Below are positions 52,856-62,121 of a stretch of DNA of 64,000 nucleotides, piece by piece. Numbering within the stretch: the stretch's first letter is position 1; every line of letters begins with the position of its first letter. The DNA comes from Streptomyces sp. SirexAA-E. GTDB taxonomy: Bacteria; Actinomycetota; Actinomycetes; Streptomycetales; Streptomycetaceae. The stretch covers positions 6,634,001-6,698,000 of the forward strand of contig NC_015953.1 in NCBI RefSeq assembly GCF_000177195.2. The letters are read 5' to 3'. Below the pieces are notes generated by a model. It ran no database searches. It saw only the letters and a program-made list of their open reading frames with translations, and was not told where the DNA came from. The position numbers were made by a program, and so were the translations under genes.

Positions 52856-54130
52856 ATGAGGTTCAACGGAACCGTGCGCCGCGGACTCGGCGGCACGGCC
52901 ACCGCGGTCGCCGCGATGGCGGCTCTCACCGCGTCCCAGGCCCCGGGGCTCACCGGCGGCCAGGCGGGCGGCGACATGAAGAACGCGGCCGCGGACGACG
53001 TCGTGTGGACCGAGGCGCCGAACGACGACAGCTACCACACCGAACTGCCGCCCCTCGTCACGCCCGAACCGCCGAAGCCCGCCACCGGGAAGGCCGGCGA
53101 GGGCGGCAAGCCGGGCGCGGCCCTGCCGGCCACCGGCCGGGCCTGGGCCGAGGCCGGCATCCCCGGCACCGTCCTGGCCGCCTACCGCTCGGCCGAGGCA
53201 TCCCTCGCGCGCACCGACCCAGGCTGCCGCCTGCCCTGGCAACTGCTCGCGGCGATCGGCAAGGTGGAGTCCGGCCACGCGGCCGGCGGACGGGTGGACG
53301 CCCGGGGCACCACCCGCACCCCCATCCTCGGCCCGGTGCTCAACGGCGCCGGTTTCGCCCACATCGCCGACACCGACGGCGGCCGCTACGACGGCGACGC
53401 CGTGTACGACCGGGCCGTCGGCCCCATGCAGTTCATCCCCTCCACCTGGGCGCACTGGGGCGCCGACGGCAACGGTGACGGACGCGAGGACCCGAACAAC
53501 ATCCACGACGCCGCCCTCGCCGCCGGCCACTACCTCTGCGCCGGGCCGCGCGACCTGTCGTCACGCGGCGACCTCGACCGGGCGATCCTCAGCTACAACC
53601 ACTCGGACACGTATCTGGCCACGGTCCGTTCCTGGCTGGAGTTCTACCGCAAGGGCACCCACCCGGTCGCCGACGGCACGGGTGTGACCCCCGGCAGCCC
53701 CGGCGCGGGCGGCCCGCACGCCCCCAAGGCCCCGGTCGGCGGCCCCGGCAGCCCGAGCGGCCCCGGCAAGGGCGGCGGCGGCATCGTCATCGGGCCCCCG
53801 CCCGGTGGCACTCCGCGCCCGTCCACCTCGCCCACCGCCACCCCCGCCCCGTCCCCGTCCGGCACCCCGCACCCGGGCGGCTCGGCGACCCCCACGGACC
53901 CCGGCCCGAGCCCCGACCCCACGGACAGCGGCACCCCGGACCCGACCACCACCCCCGACCCCACCACAACCCCCGGCCCGGACCCCACCACCACCGACCC
54001 CGGTACCCCGGACCCCACCACGACACCCGATCCGGACCCCGGCACCCCGGACCCCGGCTGCCCCACGCCCACCCCCGGCCCGGACGACCCGGCCGACGGC
54101 CCCTGCGCCACCCCGGCCACCACCGGCTGA
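52856..54130 (+). CDS. Secreted lytic transglycosylase with Pro/Thr-rich tail
   Basis: A 424-aa exported protein. The signal peptide is followed by a lytic transglycosylase (SLT/MltB-like) domain at about 100-270: catalytic Glu in AIGKVESGHAAGG, the GPMQFIPSTWAHWGADGNGDG motif, and AILSYNHSDTY. The last 150 residues are a Gly/Pro then Pro/Asp/Thr low-complexity tail that could reach into or through peptidoglycan. It would cut glycan strands, plausibly to make room for the Mce tube. It is the last gene of the mce operon, 19 nt after the previous stop. Confidence 0.92.
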   Translation: MRFNGTVRRGLGGTATAVAAMAALTASQAPGLTGGQAGGDMKNAAADDVVWTEAPNDDSYHTELPPLVTPEPPKPATGKAGEGGKPGAALPATGRAWAEAGIPGTVLAAYRSAEASLARTDPGCRLPWQLLAAIGKVESGHAAGGRVDARGTTRTPILGPVLNGAGFAHIADTDGGRYDGDAVYDRAVGPMQFIPSTWAHWGADGNGDGREDPNNIHDAALAAGHYLCAGPRDLSSRGDLDRAILSYNHSDTYLATVRSWLEFYRKGTHPVADGTGVTPGSPGAGGPHAPKAPVGGPGSPSGPGKGGGGIVIGPPPGGTPRPSTSPTATPAPSPSGTPHPGGSATPTDPGPSPDPTDSGTPDPTTTPDPTTTPGPDPTTTDPGTPDPTTTPDPDPGTPDPGCPTPTPGPDDPADGPCATPATTG

Positions 54131-54141
54131 CGGCTCAGCCG
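54124..54141. terminator. Compact hairpin containing both convergent stop codons
   Basis: CGGCTGA (54124-54130) and TCAGCCG (54135-54141) form a 7-bp stem with a CGGC loop. The TGA of the transglycosylase gene and the TGA of the ligase gene on the other strand are both inside the stem. The two genes are only 4 bp apart, so it may terminate both transcripts. Confidence 0.45.
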
Positions 54142-55196
54142 CCGTCGAGCACGTCGGACAGGTCGTACCGCACGACCTCCTCCAGCTGTGCGTAGGTGCA
54201 GCTGGTGGGGGCACGGTCCGGGCGCCAGCGCCGGAACCGGGCGGTGTGGCGGAAGCGGTCGCCCTCCATGTGGTCGTACGCCACCTCGCAGACCCGCTCC
54301 GGGGCGATCGCCACCCACGACATGTCCTTCTTGCCGGACCAGCGGCTCGGCGCGCCCGGCAGCCGCGCCCCTTCGTGGGCCGCCGCGTCCGCCCAGGCCG
54401 CCCACGGGTGCTCGGCGGGATCGATCCGCAGCGGTTCCAGCTCCTGGACGAGCTCGGCACGCCGCTTCATCGGGAACGCCGCGCTCACCCCGACGTGCTG
54501 AAGGGCGCCCTGGGCGTCGTACAGCCCCAGCAGCAGCGAGCCGACCACCGGGCCGCTCTTGTGGAAGCGGTAGCCCGCCACGACGCAGTCCGCCGTCCGC
54601 TCGTGCTTGACCTTGTACATCGCCCGTACGTCGGGTCGGTAGGTCAGGTCCAGCGGCTTGGCCACCACCCCGTCCAGCCCGGCGCCCTCGTACTGCTCGA
54701 ACCACCGCCGGGCCAGGGCCTCGTCGGTGGTGGCGGGCGCCAGATGCACCGGCGGCGACGCGCCGCCCATGGCCCGCTCCAGCGCCGCCCGCCGCTCCGT
54801 CAGCGGACGGCCGGTCAGCGACGCGTCGTCCAGCGCCAGGATGTCGAAGACGACCAGGGAGGCCGGCGTGCGCTCTGCGAGGGTCCGCACCCGGGAGTCC
54901 GCCGGGTGGATGCGCTCGCTCAGCCGGTCGAAGTCCAGCCGGCCGTCGTGCGCCACCACGATCTCCCCGTCGACCACACAGCGCGGCGGCAGATTCTCCC
55001 GCACCGCCTCGACCACCTCGGGGAAGTAGCGGGTGAGCGGCTTCCCGGTCCGGCTGCCGAGCACCACCTCCTCGCCGTCCCGGTGCACGATCGCCCGGAA
55101 GCCGTCCCACTTCGCCTCGTACTGCATACCGGGCGGAATCGCGGATACGGACGTGGCGAGCATCGGTTTCACGGGAGGCATCACCGGCAGGTCCAT
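54135..55196 (-). CDS. ATP-dependent DNA ligase (LigD ligase-domain type)
   Basis: A 353-aa ligase. The adenylation motif YEAKWDGFRA carries the nucleotidyl-accepting Lys (about residue 27), followed by VVDGEIVV, GLDGVVAKPLDLTYRP and KVKH, with an OB-fold C-terminus. It corresponds to the ligase module of bacterial NHEJ LigD, encoded alone. A -10 CAGAAT stands 6 nt before ATG 55196, so the mRNA is probably leaderless. It is divergent from the polymerase module. Confidence 0.93.
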   Translation of the reverse strand: MDLPVMPPVKPMLATSVSAIPPGMQYEAKWDGFRAIVHRDGEEVVLGSRTGKPLTRYFPEVVEAVRENLPPRCVVDGEIVVAHDGRLDFDRLSERIHPADSRVRTLAERTPASLVVFDILALDDASLTGRPLTERRAALERAMGGASPPVHLAPATTDEALARRWFEQYEGAGLDGVVAKPLDLTYRPDVRAMYKVKHERTADCVVAGYRFHKSGPVVGSLLLGLYDAQGALQHVGVSAAFPMKRRAELVQELEPLRIDPAEHPWAAWADAAAHEGARLPGAPSRWSGKKDMSWVAIAPERVCEVAYDHMEGDRFRHTARFRRWRPDRAPTSCTYAQLEEVVRYDLSDVLDGG

Positions 55197-55272
55197 GGCC
55201 CGATTCTGAACCGCCGCACCCGGCGTGTCTCCCGATATGCGGCATATGTGGGCCCCGCCTACGGTGTCCGAC

Positions 55273-56304
55273 ATGGGAGCAGGAGCAGCGATGGAACTGG
55301 ACGCGGACGGACGGGCCGTACGGCTGTCCAACCCGGACAAGGTGTATTTCCCGGACAAGGGCTACACCAAGAAGGACGTGGCCGACTACTTCCTGGCCGT
55401 GGGGCCCGGCATCCTGCGCGCCCTGCGCGACCGGCCGACCACCCTCCAGCGGTTCGTCGACGGGGTGGAGGGCGAGTTCTTCTACCAGAAGCGGGCGCCG
55501 AAGAACCTCCCCGACTGGACGCCCACAGCCCGCATCGAGTTCCCCAGCGGGCGGCACGCCGACGAGATGTGCCCCACCGAACTGGGCGCCGTCCTGTGGG
55601 CCGCCAACCTCGGTACCCTGACCTTCCACCCCTGGCCGGTCCGCCGCGCCGACACCGACCACCCCGACGAGCTGCGCATCGACCTCGACCCGCAGCCCGG
55701 CACCGACTACGCCGACGCGGTGCGGGCCGCCCATGAACTGCGCTCCGTCCTGGACGACCACGGGCTGCGCGGCTGGCCCAAGACCTCCGGCGGCCGCGGC
55801 CTCCACGTCTTCGTCCCGATCGTGCCCGAGTGGACCTTCACCCAGGTCCGGCGGGCCGCCATCGCCGCGGGACGCGAGCTGGAGCGCCGGATGCCGGACC
55901 GGGTGACCACCGCGTGGTGGAAGGAGGAACGCGGCGAGCGGATCTTCGTGGACTACAACCAGACGGCCCGCGACCGCACCATCGCCTCCGCCTACTCCGT
56001 ACGCCCCTTCCCGCACGCCCCCGTCTCCGCCCCGCTGCGCTGGGACGAGGTCGACGACGTGGAGCCCCGCGACTTCGACATCCGGACCATGCCCCGGCGG
56101 TTCGCCGAGGTGGGCGATCTGCACGCCGACATGGACGAGCACGCCTTCCGGCTCGACGGTCTGCTGGAGCTGGCCCGCCGCGACGAGCACGAGCACGAGC
56201 TCGGCGACCTGCCCTACCCCCCGGAGTACCCCAAGATGCCCGGCGAACCCAAGCGGGTGCAGCCCAGTCGTGCCAGGAAAGAGGACGAGGGCGGCACCGC
56301 ATGA
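55273..56304 (+). CDS. LigD-type NHEJ polymerase (primase-like) domain protein
   Basis: A 343-aa archaeo-eukaryotic primase-like polymerase: RLSNPDKVYFPDKGYTKKDVADY, FYQKRAPKN, RIDLDPQPGTDY with catalytic Asp residues, SGGRGLHVFVPI, and DYNQTARDRTIASAYSVRP. It fills gaps at double-strand breaks, complementing the ligase encoded divergently. The start at 55273 is favoured because TACGGT lies 7 nt before it (leaderless); ATG 55291, with GGAG upstream, is an alternative. The ends overlap the next gene (ATGA). Confidence 0.93.
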   Translation: MGAGAAMELDADGRAVRLSNPDKVYFPDKGYTKKDVADYFLAVGPGILRALRDRPTTLQRFVDGVEGEFFYQKRAPKNLPDWTPTARIEFPSGRHADEMCPTELGAVLWAANLGTLTFHPWPVRRADTDHPDELRIDLDPQPGTDYADAVRAAHELRSVLDDHGLRGWPKTSGGRGLHVFVPIVPEWTFTQVRRAAIAAGRELERRMPDRVTTAWWKEERGERIFVDYNQTARDRTIASAYSVRPFPHAPVSAPLRWDEVDDVEPRDFDIRTMPRRFAEVGDLHADMDEHAFRLDGLLELARRDEHEHELGDLPYPPEYPKMPGEPKRVQPSRARKEDEGGTA

Positions 56305-57380
56305 GCCACGACGCCACCGACGGGCACGGGGAGCACGGCGCGCACGGCAGGGCCCCGACCCGGCGCGAGAAGTGGGAGACGTACAAGAAGTCTCCCTACG
56401 TCCCGGCCGTGGTGCTGCTCTTCATCCTCGCCGCCGCGGCCGGGCTCTTCGCGGGCTCGTACACCTACGCCATGGCCAACCCCACCCCGCACCGGATCCC
56501 CGCCGCGGTCGTCGAGGGCCCCAGGACGCCCTACGCGACCCAGTTCGTCACCGGCATGGAGAAGGCGCTCGACGCCTCGCTCGAACTCCACCGCTACCCC
56601 GACCAGAAGCAGGCCCGCGCCGCCATGGAGGAGCAGAAGGTCTTCGTGATCCTTCGGAGCGAGGGCGACGGCGTGATGATGGAACTCGCCGCGGCGTCCG
56701 GGGCGACCGTCGCCGAACTCCTCGCCGACACCGGGGCGAAGGTCGCCGAAGGCATCGGCGTCCCCCTCACCGTCACGGACCTCAAACCCCTCCAGAAGGG
56801 CGATCCGCGCGGGCTGGCCCTCTTCTACATCTCGCTCGCCGCCGTCATCATCGGCTTCGTCGGGGCGATCCAGCTGAGCGTGCACGCCCGGTCGCTGCTC
56901 CCGCTGGAACGGATCCTGTTCATCCTGGCCTACGCCCTGCTCGGCGGTTTCACCATCGCGGCCGTCGTGGACTGGGTGCTCGGCGCGCTCCATCTGCCGT
57001 TCGTCGAGTCCTGGCTGATCCTGGCCCTCACGATGTTCACCTCGGGCATGGTCTTCACCATGTTCAACACCCTCATCGGCCGCTGGGCGATGATCCCCAC
57101 CTGGGGTCTCATGGTGCTGCTCGGCAACCCGTCCTCGGGCGGCGCGGTGTCCTGGCCGCTGCTGCCCTCGGTGCTCGGGCACATCGGCCGCTGGCTGCCG
57201 CCGGGGGCCTCGGTCAACGCCCAGCACACGGCGGTCTACTACCAGGGCCACCAGTACGTCTTCCCCTACCTGGTGCTGGCCGCCTGGTCGCTGGTGTCCT
57301 GCACCGTCTTCTGGGTGTGGCGGCACCGGCACCCGGGAGGCCGTGACCACATGCCGGAGCATGCGGCCACGGCCACCTGA
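56301..57380 (+). CDS. DUF3533/ABC-2-like membrane protein
   Basis: A 359-aa protein: a His/Gly-rich cytoplasmic start, a first membrane helix (about 35-57), an extracellular segment of about 110 residues, then five to six helices in the C-terminal half, the YhgE/Pip or DUF3533 topology. Such proteins lack an ATPase partner of their own and their role is unknown. Translation is coupled to the polymerase gene by a 4-nt overlap, an unexpected partnership. It ends 11 bp from the convergent DUF1080 gene. Confidence 0.85.
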   Translation: MSHDATDGHGEHGAHGRAPTRREKWETYKKSPYVPAVVLLFILAAAAGLFAGSYTYAMANPTPHRIPAAVVEGPRTPYATQFVTGMEKALDASLELHRYPDQKQARAAMEEQKVFVILRSEGDGVMMELAAASGATVAELLADTGAKVAEGIGVPLTVTDLKPLQKGDPRGLALFYISLAAVIIGFVGAIQLSVHARSLLPLERILFILAYALLGGFTIAAVVDWVLGALHLPFVESWLILALTMFTSGMVFTMFNTLIGRWAMIPTWGLMVLLGNPSSGGAVSWPLLPSVLGHIGRWLPPGASVNAQHTAVYYQGHQYVFPYLVLAAWSLVSCTVFWVWRHRHPGGRDHMPEHAATAT

Positions 57381-57391
57381 CCTTCGGCGCC

Positions 57392-59626
57392 TCACAGCTC
57401 CTTGATACGGATGTCCCGGTAGGAGATGACGTCCGTGGTGCTGTGGACCTGGAGCCCGATGTAGCCGGAGGCGTAACGCCTGCCGTCGGTCCCCGGGTCG
57501 TCGTCGCGCGGCGGCTCGAACTGCTGGCCGCCGTTGTTGTCGAACTCGTTGATCAGGACACCGTTGCGGTAGACCTCGTAGTGCTGGTCCACGACCCGGA
57601 TCTCGTAGTCGTTCCAGGTGCCCTTCGGGGTGACCCCGGCGCCGCCGAGGCCCACCCGGTCGAAGCCGTAGACCGACCCCGTCTTGTAGATGTCGCCGTC
57701 CGGCCGGTCGTTGACCTGGATCTCATGGCCGTACTTGATGGCGACCCACTCCGGGTTCGGCTCCTCCGGGTGGTCGTGGACGTAGGGGAAGCGGACGAAG
57801 ACCCCGCCGTTGGCGTTGCCGGTGCCGGGGGCGTCGTCCCGCCACTGGAGCTTCAGCGAGAAGTCCCCGTACTGACGGGACGGGAGCCACAGCATGCCCA
57901 TGCCGTCCACCGTGGTCGAGCTGGTGATCGAGCCCTCCTCCTCGTTCAGGGCGAACTGTCCGCCGCCGACCTGCTCCCACTTCGCGAGGGAGCCCGGAGT
58001 TCCGTCGAAGAGCTTGCGATAGCCCTCGTCCTGGCCCGGGGTGCCGATGCCGGACTCCTTGGCCGCCTTGTAGATCTTCTTGTGCTCACGGGTGTCGATG
58101 ACCCCGTCGGCGAGCAGCTTGTCGAGCACGGTGTCGACGTGCTTGAGGAACAGGGCGTGCGAGGACCAGTCCTTCTCGTCCTCGATCAGCTCGTTGACCG
58201 TGCAGCGGTTGCCGGTGAGCCGGTTGGGCACCCCGGTGTCGACCGTGCCGACGATCACCGTGAGGCGTTCGTCGAACTCAGGGCAGTTGGGCGCCGGGAC
58301 ACCGCCGCTGGTGGCGACCGTGAAGGAGACCCGCTTCGCCTCGGAGGTGTTGCCCGCCTTGTCGGTCGCCCGGTGGGCGACGGTGTGGTGGCCGACCCGG
58401 TCGACGATCACCGGTGAGGAGTAGGCCAGGTACGGGCCGCCGTCCAGGGAGTACTCGACCTTGTCGACCCCGGAGTCGTCGTCGGTCGCGGTGACCGTCG
58501 CCCTGGCACTGGTGATGAACGCGCCGTCCGAGTTCTTGTCGCCCGTGACCTTCACCGAGGTCTCGGGGGGCGTCTTGTCCTGCGACGGCGGCTCCACGAC
58601 GGTGAACTCCACCGTCTTCGCGTCCGCCGCGTTGCCGGCCCGGTCGGTGGCGCGGTAGCGGACCGTGTGCGCGCCCACCTCGTGCACCATCACCGGAGCG
58701 GTGTACGGCTGCCAGGCGCCGTCCGCGCCGAGTGCGTACTCGATGCTGTTGACGCCGGACCCGGTGTCGGACGCGGTCACGGTGACGGTGGCCATACCGA
58801 GGTAGGCACCCGCCTCGTCCTGCTCGCCCGAGACCGTCGCCGAGGTCTCCGGCGGGGTCCCGTCGTCGGTGGGCGGCGCGGCGACCGCGAAGTCCACCGA
58901 CTTCTCGTCGGCCGCGTTGCCGGCCTTGTCGGTGGCCCGGTAGCGGACCGTGTGCGTGCCGACCTCGTCCACCACGACGGGCGTGGTGTACGGCTGCCAG
59001 GCACCGTCCGCCCCGAGCGCGTACTCGACGGTGTCCACGCCCGAACCGGCGTCGGTCGCGGCCACGGCGACGGTCGCCTGGCCGATGTACGCGCCGTCGG
59101 CGTCCTGGTCGCCGTCCACCGTCGCCGAGGTCTCCGGGGCGGTGGTGTCCTCACCGCCGCCGCCGTCCTCGGTCACGGTCAGGACGCCCTTCATGGCCGT
59201 GTGGCCGGGGATTGTGCAGTGGTAGAAGTACGTGCCCGGCGTCAGGGTGACCTCGACGCTGTGCCTGCCGCCCTCGCTGTCCCCGGGGTTGGCCAGGATG
59301 TTCACCTGGACGTCGTTGTTGTACTCGGGGTCCGAGACGCTGAAGGTCAGCGTGTGCGGCATGCTCGTCGTGTTGCCGGTGGCCTCGCTGTTCTCGAAGA
59401 CGATGGTCGCGGCGCCGGCCACCGCGGTCGTCGGGGCCGTCAGATAGTGGTCGATGGGATCGCCCGCGGTCCAGGTGAGGACCTGGTCGGCTGCCTTGGG
59501 CGAGCCGCCCTGTCCGTACGCGGCCGTCGAGGTGAGCCCGAGGACCATCAGGAACGAGCCGAGCAGGGCGAGCCACCAGCGGGCGGGCCCGTGCCGCCGG
59601 CGCGCGAGGAGCGAAGGGTGTCTCAC
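57392..59626 (-). CDS. Secreted cupredoxin + OmpL47-like repeats + DUF1080 (3-keto-disaccharide hydrolase) protein
   Basis: A 744-aa exported protein. After a signal peptide (ending near AAYGQG) there is a plastocyanin-like domain with copper ligands in MPHTLTF and YFYHCTIPGHTAMKG (about 40-145). Three OmpL47-type repeats follow, each starting APETS/PPETS and containing GSGV(D/N) and HTVxxRATDxAGN (about 150-440). A spacer leads to a C-terminal DUF1080 domain (about 540-744, FDGTPGSLAKWEQVGGG, NGGVFVRFP). DUF1080 proteins bind or hydrolyse 3-keto sugars. GTG 59626 overlaps the upstream stop by 4 nt, so it is coupled to the ThuA-dehydrogenase gene. Confidence 0.9.
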   Translation of the reverse strand: MRHPSLLARRRHGPARWWLALLGSFLMVLGLTSTAAYGQGGSPKAADQVLTWTAGDPIDHYLTAPTTAVAGAATIVFENSEATGNTTSMPHTLTFSVSDPEYNNDVQVNILANPGDSEGGRHSVEVTLTPGTYFYHCTIPGHTAMKGVLTVTEDGGGGEDTTAPETSATVDGDQDADGAYIGQATVAVAATDAGSGVDTVEYALGADGAWQPYTTPVVVDEVGTHTVRYRATDKAGNAADEKSVDFAVAAPPTDDGTPPETSATVSGEQDEAGAYLGMATVTVTASDTGSGVNSIEYALGADGAWQPYTAPVMVHEVGAHTVRYRATDRAGNAADAKTVEFTVVEPPSQDKTPPETSVKVTGDKNSDGAFITSARATVTATDDDSGVDKVEYSLDGGPYLAYSSPVIVDRVGHHTVAHRATDKAGNTSEAKRVSFTVATSGGVPAPNCPEFDERLTVIVGTVDTGVPNRLTGNRCTVNELIEDEKDWSSHALFLKHVDTVLDKLLADGVIDTREHKKIYKAAKESGIGTPGQDEGYRKLFDGTPGSLAKWEQVGGGQFALNEEEGSITSSTTVDGMGMLWLPSRQYGDFSLKLQWRDDAPGTGNANGGVFVRFPYVHDHPEEPNPEWVAIKYGHEIQVNDRPDGDIYKTGSVYGFDRVGLGGAGVTPKGTWNDYEIRVVDQHYEVYRNGVLINEFDNNGGQQFEPPRDDDPGTDGRRYASGYIGLQVHSTTDVISYRDIRIKEL

Positions 59627-62121
59627 TGCGCTACCGCCTTCCTGGCCAGATCGGCGGCGGCCGGGGTGGGGCCGCCGCCCTTGTACGTCACGCGCCACAG
59701 CGCGGACTTGGAGTCGGAGGTGAAGAAGCCGCGCCCGTAGTCCAGGACGTAGAGCGAACCGTCCGGGGCGAACTTCCAGTCCATGAGGTTGCGGATGCCG
59801 TCGGCGCCCACCGGGATGATCTTCTTCAGCGACTCGGCGTGGGTGGGCAGACCCCCCTTGCCGGCCGTCCTCGGGTCGGTGAGCACCGCGTGGCGCGGCT
59901 GGGTGTCGTCGTAGAAGTCGCCGACGAACCACTTGCCGTCCCAGTACGCGGGCCACTTGGCGGCGCTGTCGCTGTCCGCGTCGTAGCGGTAGACCGGGCC
60001 GTTCATGGTGGCCTGGCCGCCGCCCTTGAGCCAGGGCAGGAGTTCCTTCTGTTCCTCCACCTTGTAGCTCGGGACGCCGTTCTCGTCGCGCGGGTAGTCC
60101 ACGCCGCCGCCCTGGGGCGAGTACCAGATGGTGTTGCCGGTCACCGGCGGCAGCTTGACCAGGCCGTCGTTGTTCGGCGACTCGTTCTTCGGCGCGTCGC
60201 AGTCGTACCAGCCCAGCGGCTTGGACGGGTCGGGCAGATTGCGGTCGCGGTAGGGCTGCTTGTTGCCCATGCAGTACGGCCAGCCCTGGTTGCCGGCCTG
60301 GGTGATCGCGGCGAACGTGTCGTACTTGGCGGGCCCCCAGGTGGTGCTGGGCTCACCGGCGTCCGGGCCGACCCAGCCCGCGTACAGGGTGTCCGTCGCC
60401 GGGTCGACGGAGATCCGGGCCGGGTTGCGCACGCCCATCACGTAGATCTCGCCGCGGGTCTTGCCGCCGCCCTCGTCCGGCTCCTTGCCGGTGAAGAGGT
60501 TGCCCTTCGGCAGGGTGTAGGTACCGTCGTCCTCCGGGTGGATCCGCAGGATCTTGCCGTTGAGGTTGTTGGTGTTGCCCGCGGTGCGGCGGGCGTCGGA
60601 GAAGGAGACGCCCTTGAAGTTCGGCTCCGGGTTGTTGCCGGAGTAACCGTCGCTGAACTGGGAGGAGTTGTTGTCACCGGTGGCGATGTACAGGTTGTCC
60701 TTCGAGTCCCAGGCCATGCCGCCGCCCGCGTGGCAGCAGCTGTGGATCTGGACCGGCCAGTGCAGCAGCACCTTCTCGGAGGCCACGTCCAGCTTGCCCG
60801 TCGCGTGGTCGAAGGTGAAGCGGGAGACCCGGCGCACCGCCATGTGGGTGTCGCGGTTGATCTCGGAGTGCGGCGTGTAGTGCAGGTACACCCAGCCGTT
60901 GGTGGCGAAGCCGGGGTCCAGCTCGATGCCGAGCAGTCCCTCCTCGACCTTGACCAGCTCGTCGCCGCCGCCCTTGTTGCCGAAGACGTCCAGCGTGCCG
61001 GCGAGGGTCACCTTCTTCGTCGCCGGGTCGTAGACGTGGATCTCGCCCTTGCCCCGGCCGATGTCCGGGTCGTTCCAGTCGGTGACGACCGGGACGCTGC
61101 TGTCCGTGCCGCCGCGCCCGATGTAGAAGACCCGCCCGTCGTCCGCGGTCACCAGGCCGTGCGGCTCGCCGATCTGGTCGTTCTGCCCGGGCTGGTTGGG
61201 CTGGGTGAGGCGCTCGGCCGTGTAGTTGGAGTCGATGGTGGCCTTGCAGTCGGCCTGCGAGATGCGGCTCGTCCAGGCCAGCGCGCCGCGCAGGTGGTCG
61301 CGGAAGTCGGTCTCGGCGTAGCTCGCCGCCGTACCGCCCATGGCCGTGTAGAAGGACCGGCCGCCGTCGTAGTCGCGGCACCAGGAGACCGGGTGGTCCC
61401 AGCCGTTGGCGCTCTTGCCCGGGGAGTAGGTGAGCTCGCGGACCCGGGCCACGGTGTGGACGTCGCCGGAAGGGTTGTCCTTCCAGTTCAGCCAGGTGTC
61501 GGGGCGCTTCCACTCCAGCGGCAGGTTCTTCGTCGCCGGGTGCTGCCGGTCGCCGATCTCCACCGTGGCGCGCTGGACGGCGGTCGGGCTGTCCGCCGCC
61601 GGACGTGCCCCCACCAGGCCGGTGAACCAGTCGGAGTACGGCTCGGTACGCGCCGCGTCGTGGATGCCGAGGAAGCCGCCGCCGGCCTCCATGTACGCCT
61701 CCAGGCCCGCTTCCTGCTCCGGGTCCAGGACGTCGCCCCCGCCGGTCAGGAAGACGACCGCGTTGTAGGTCCCGAGCTTCTTCTTGGTGAAGACCGAGGC
61801 GTCGTCGGTGGCGACCGTCGAGAACCGCCCCTCGGCCGGACCGCTGAGCCCGATCTTCTCGATGGCCGCGATGCCCGCGTCCACGGTGGGCGGTTCCTCG
61901 CCCGCCGACGCGTGGAAGACGAGCACCTTCACGTTCTCCCCGCCCGGCGGCGAGGGAAGGGACAACGTTGTCGCCATCCGTTCCTTGAGCCCCGGGTCCG
62001 GATAGGGCCTGGCACTGGCGGCGTTGCCGCCGCCCAGCAAAGACGCGGTCAGTGCTCCGACCGCCACGGCCGACGCGAGGCCGCGTCGTGATCTGGACCT
62101 GTGATGCGGTGTGCGCTGCAT
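59623..62121 (-). CDS. Secreted ThuA domain + glucose/sorbosone dehydrogenase fusion
   Basis: An 832-aa exported protein with a signal containing SRRGLAS (possibly Tat). A ThuA-like domain lies at about 45-280 (VLVFHASAGE, GGGFLGIHDAARTEP). The rest is a six-bladed PQQ/GSDH-type beta-propeller (about 310-820: GEPHGLVTADDGRVFYIGRGG, LLGIELDPGFATNGWVYLHYTP, GDNNSSQFSDG, GVRNPARISVDP, DWKFAPDGSLYVLDYG). It should oxidise sugars or glycosides outside the cell. GGAGG lies upstream; ATG 62121 is preferred, with GTG 62133 possible. It is followed by the coupled cupredoxin-DUF1080 gene. Confidence 0.9.
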   Translation of the reverse strand: MQRTPHHRSRSRRGLASAVAVGALTASLLGGGNAASARPYPDPGLKERMATTLSLPSPPGGENVKVLVFHASAGEEPPTVDAGIAAIEKIGLSGPAEGRFSTVATDDASVFTKKKLGTYNAVVFLTGGGDVLDPEQEAGLEAYMEAGGGFLGIHDAARTEPYSDWFTGLVGARPAADSPTAVQRATVEIGDRQHPATKNLPLEWKRPDTWLNWKDNPSGDVHTVARVRELTYSPGKSANGWDHPVSWCRDYDGGRSFYTAMGGTAASYAETDFRDHLRGALAWTSRISQADCKATIDSNYTAERLTQPNQPGQNDQIGEPHGLVTADDGRVFYIGRGGTDSSVPVVTDWNDPDIGRGKGEIHVYDPATKKVTLAGTLDVFGNKGGGDELVKVEEGLLGIELDPGFATNGWVYLHYTPHSEINRDTHMAVRRVSRFTFDHATGKLDVASEKVLLHWPVQIHSCCHAGGGMAWDSKDNLYIATGDNNSSQFSDGYSGNNPEPNFKGVSFSDARRTAGNTNNLNGKILRIHPEDDGTYTLPKGNLFTGKEPDEGGGKTRGEIYVMGVRNPARISVDPATDTLYAGWVGPDAGEPSTTWGPAKYDTFAAITQAGNQGWPYCMGNKQPYRDRNLPDPSKPLGWYDCDAPKNESPNNDGLVKLPPVTGNTIWYSPQGGGVDYPRDENGVPSYKVEEQKELLPWLKGGGQATMNGPVYRYDADSDSAAKWPAYWDGKWFVGDFYDDTQPRHAVLTDPRTAGKGGLPTHAESLKKIIPVGADGIRNLMDWKFAPDGSLYVLDYGRGFFTSDSKSALWRVTYKGGGPTPAAADLARKAVAQ

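Noticed and set aside
53700..54125. Pro/Asp/Thr-coding repeats at the 3' end of the transglycosylase gene, considered as a separate repeat element
   Set aside because: They are in frame and form an ordinary low-complexity protein tail; the antisense Gly/Val-rich frame is a shadow.
59623..59956. Extension of the cupredoxin-DUF1080 protein 110 codons upstream
   Set aside because: The extension overlaps the 3' end of the dehydrogenase gene in another frame and is Arg/His/Pro-rich; the GTG at 59626 gives a proper signal peptide and a 4-nt overlap.
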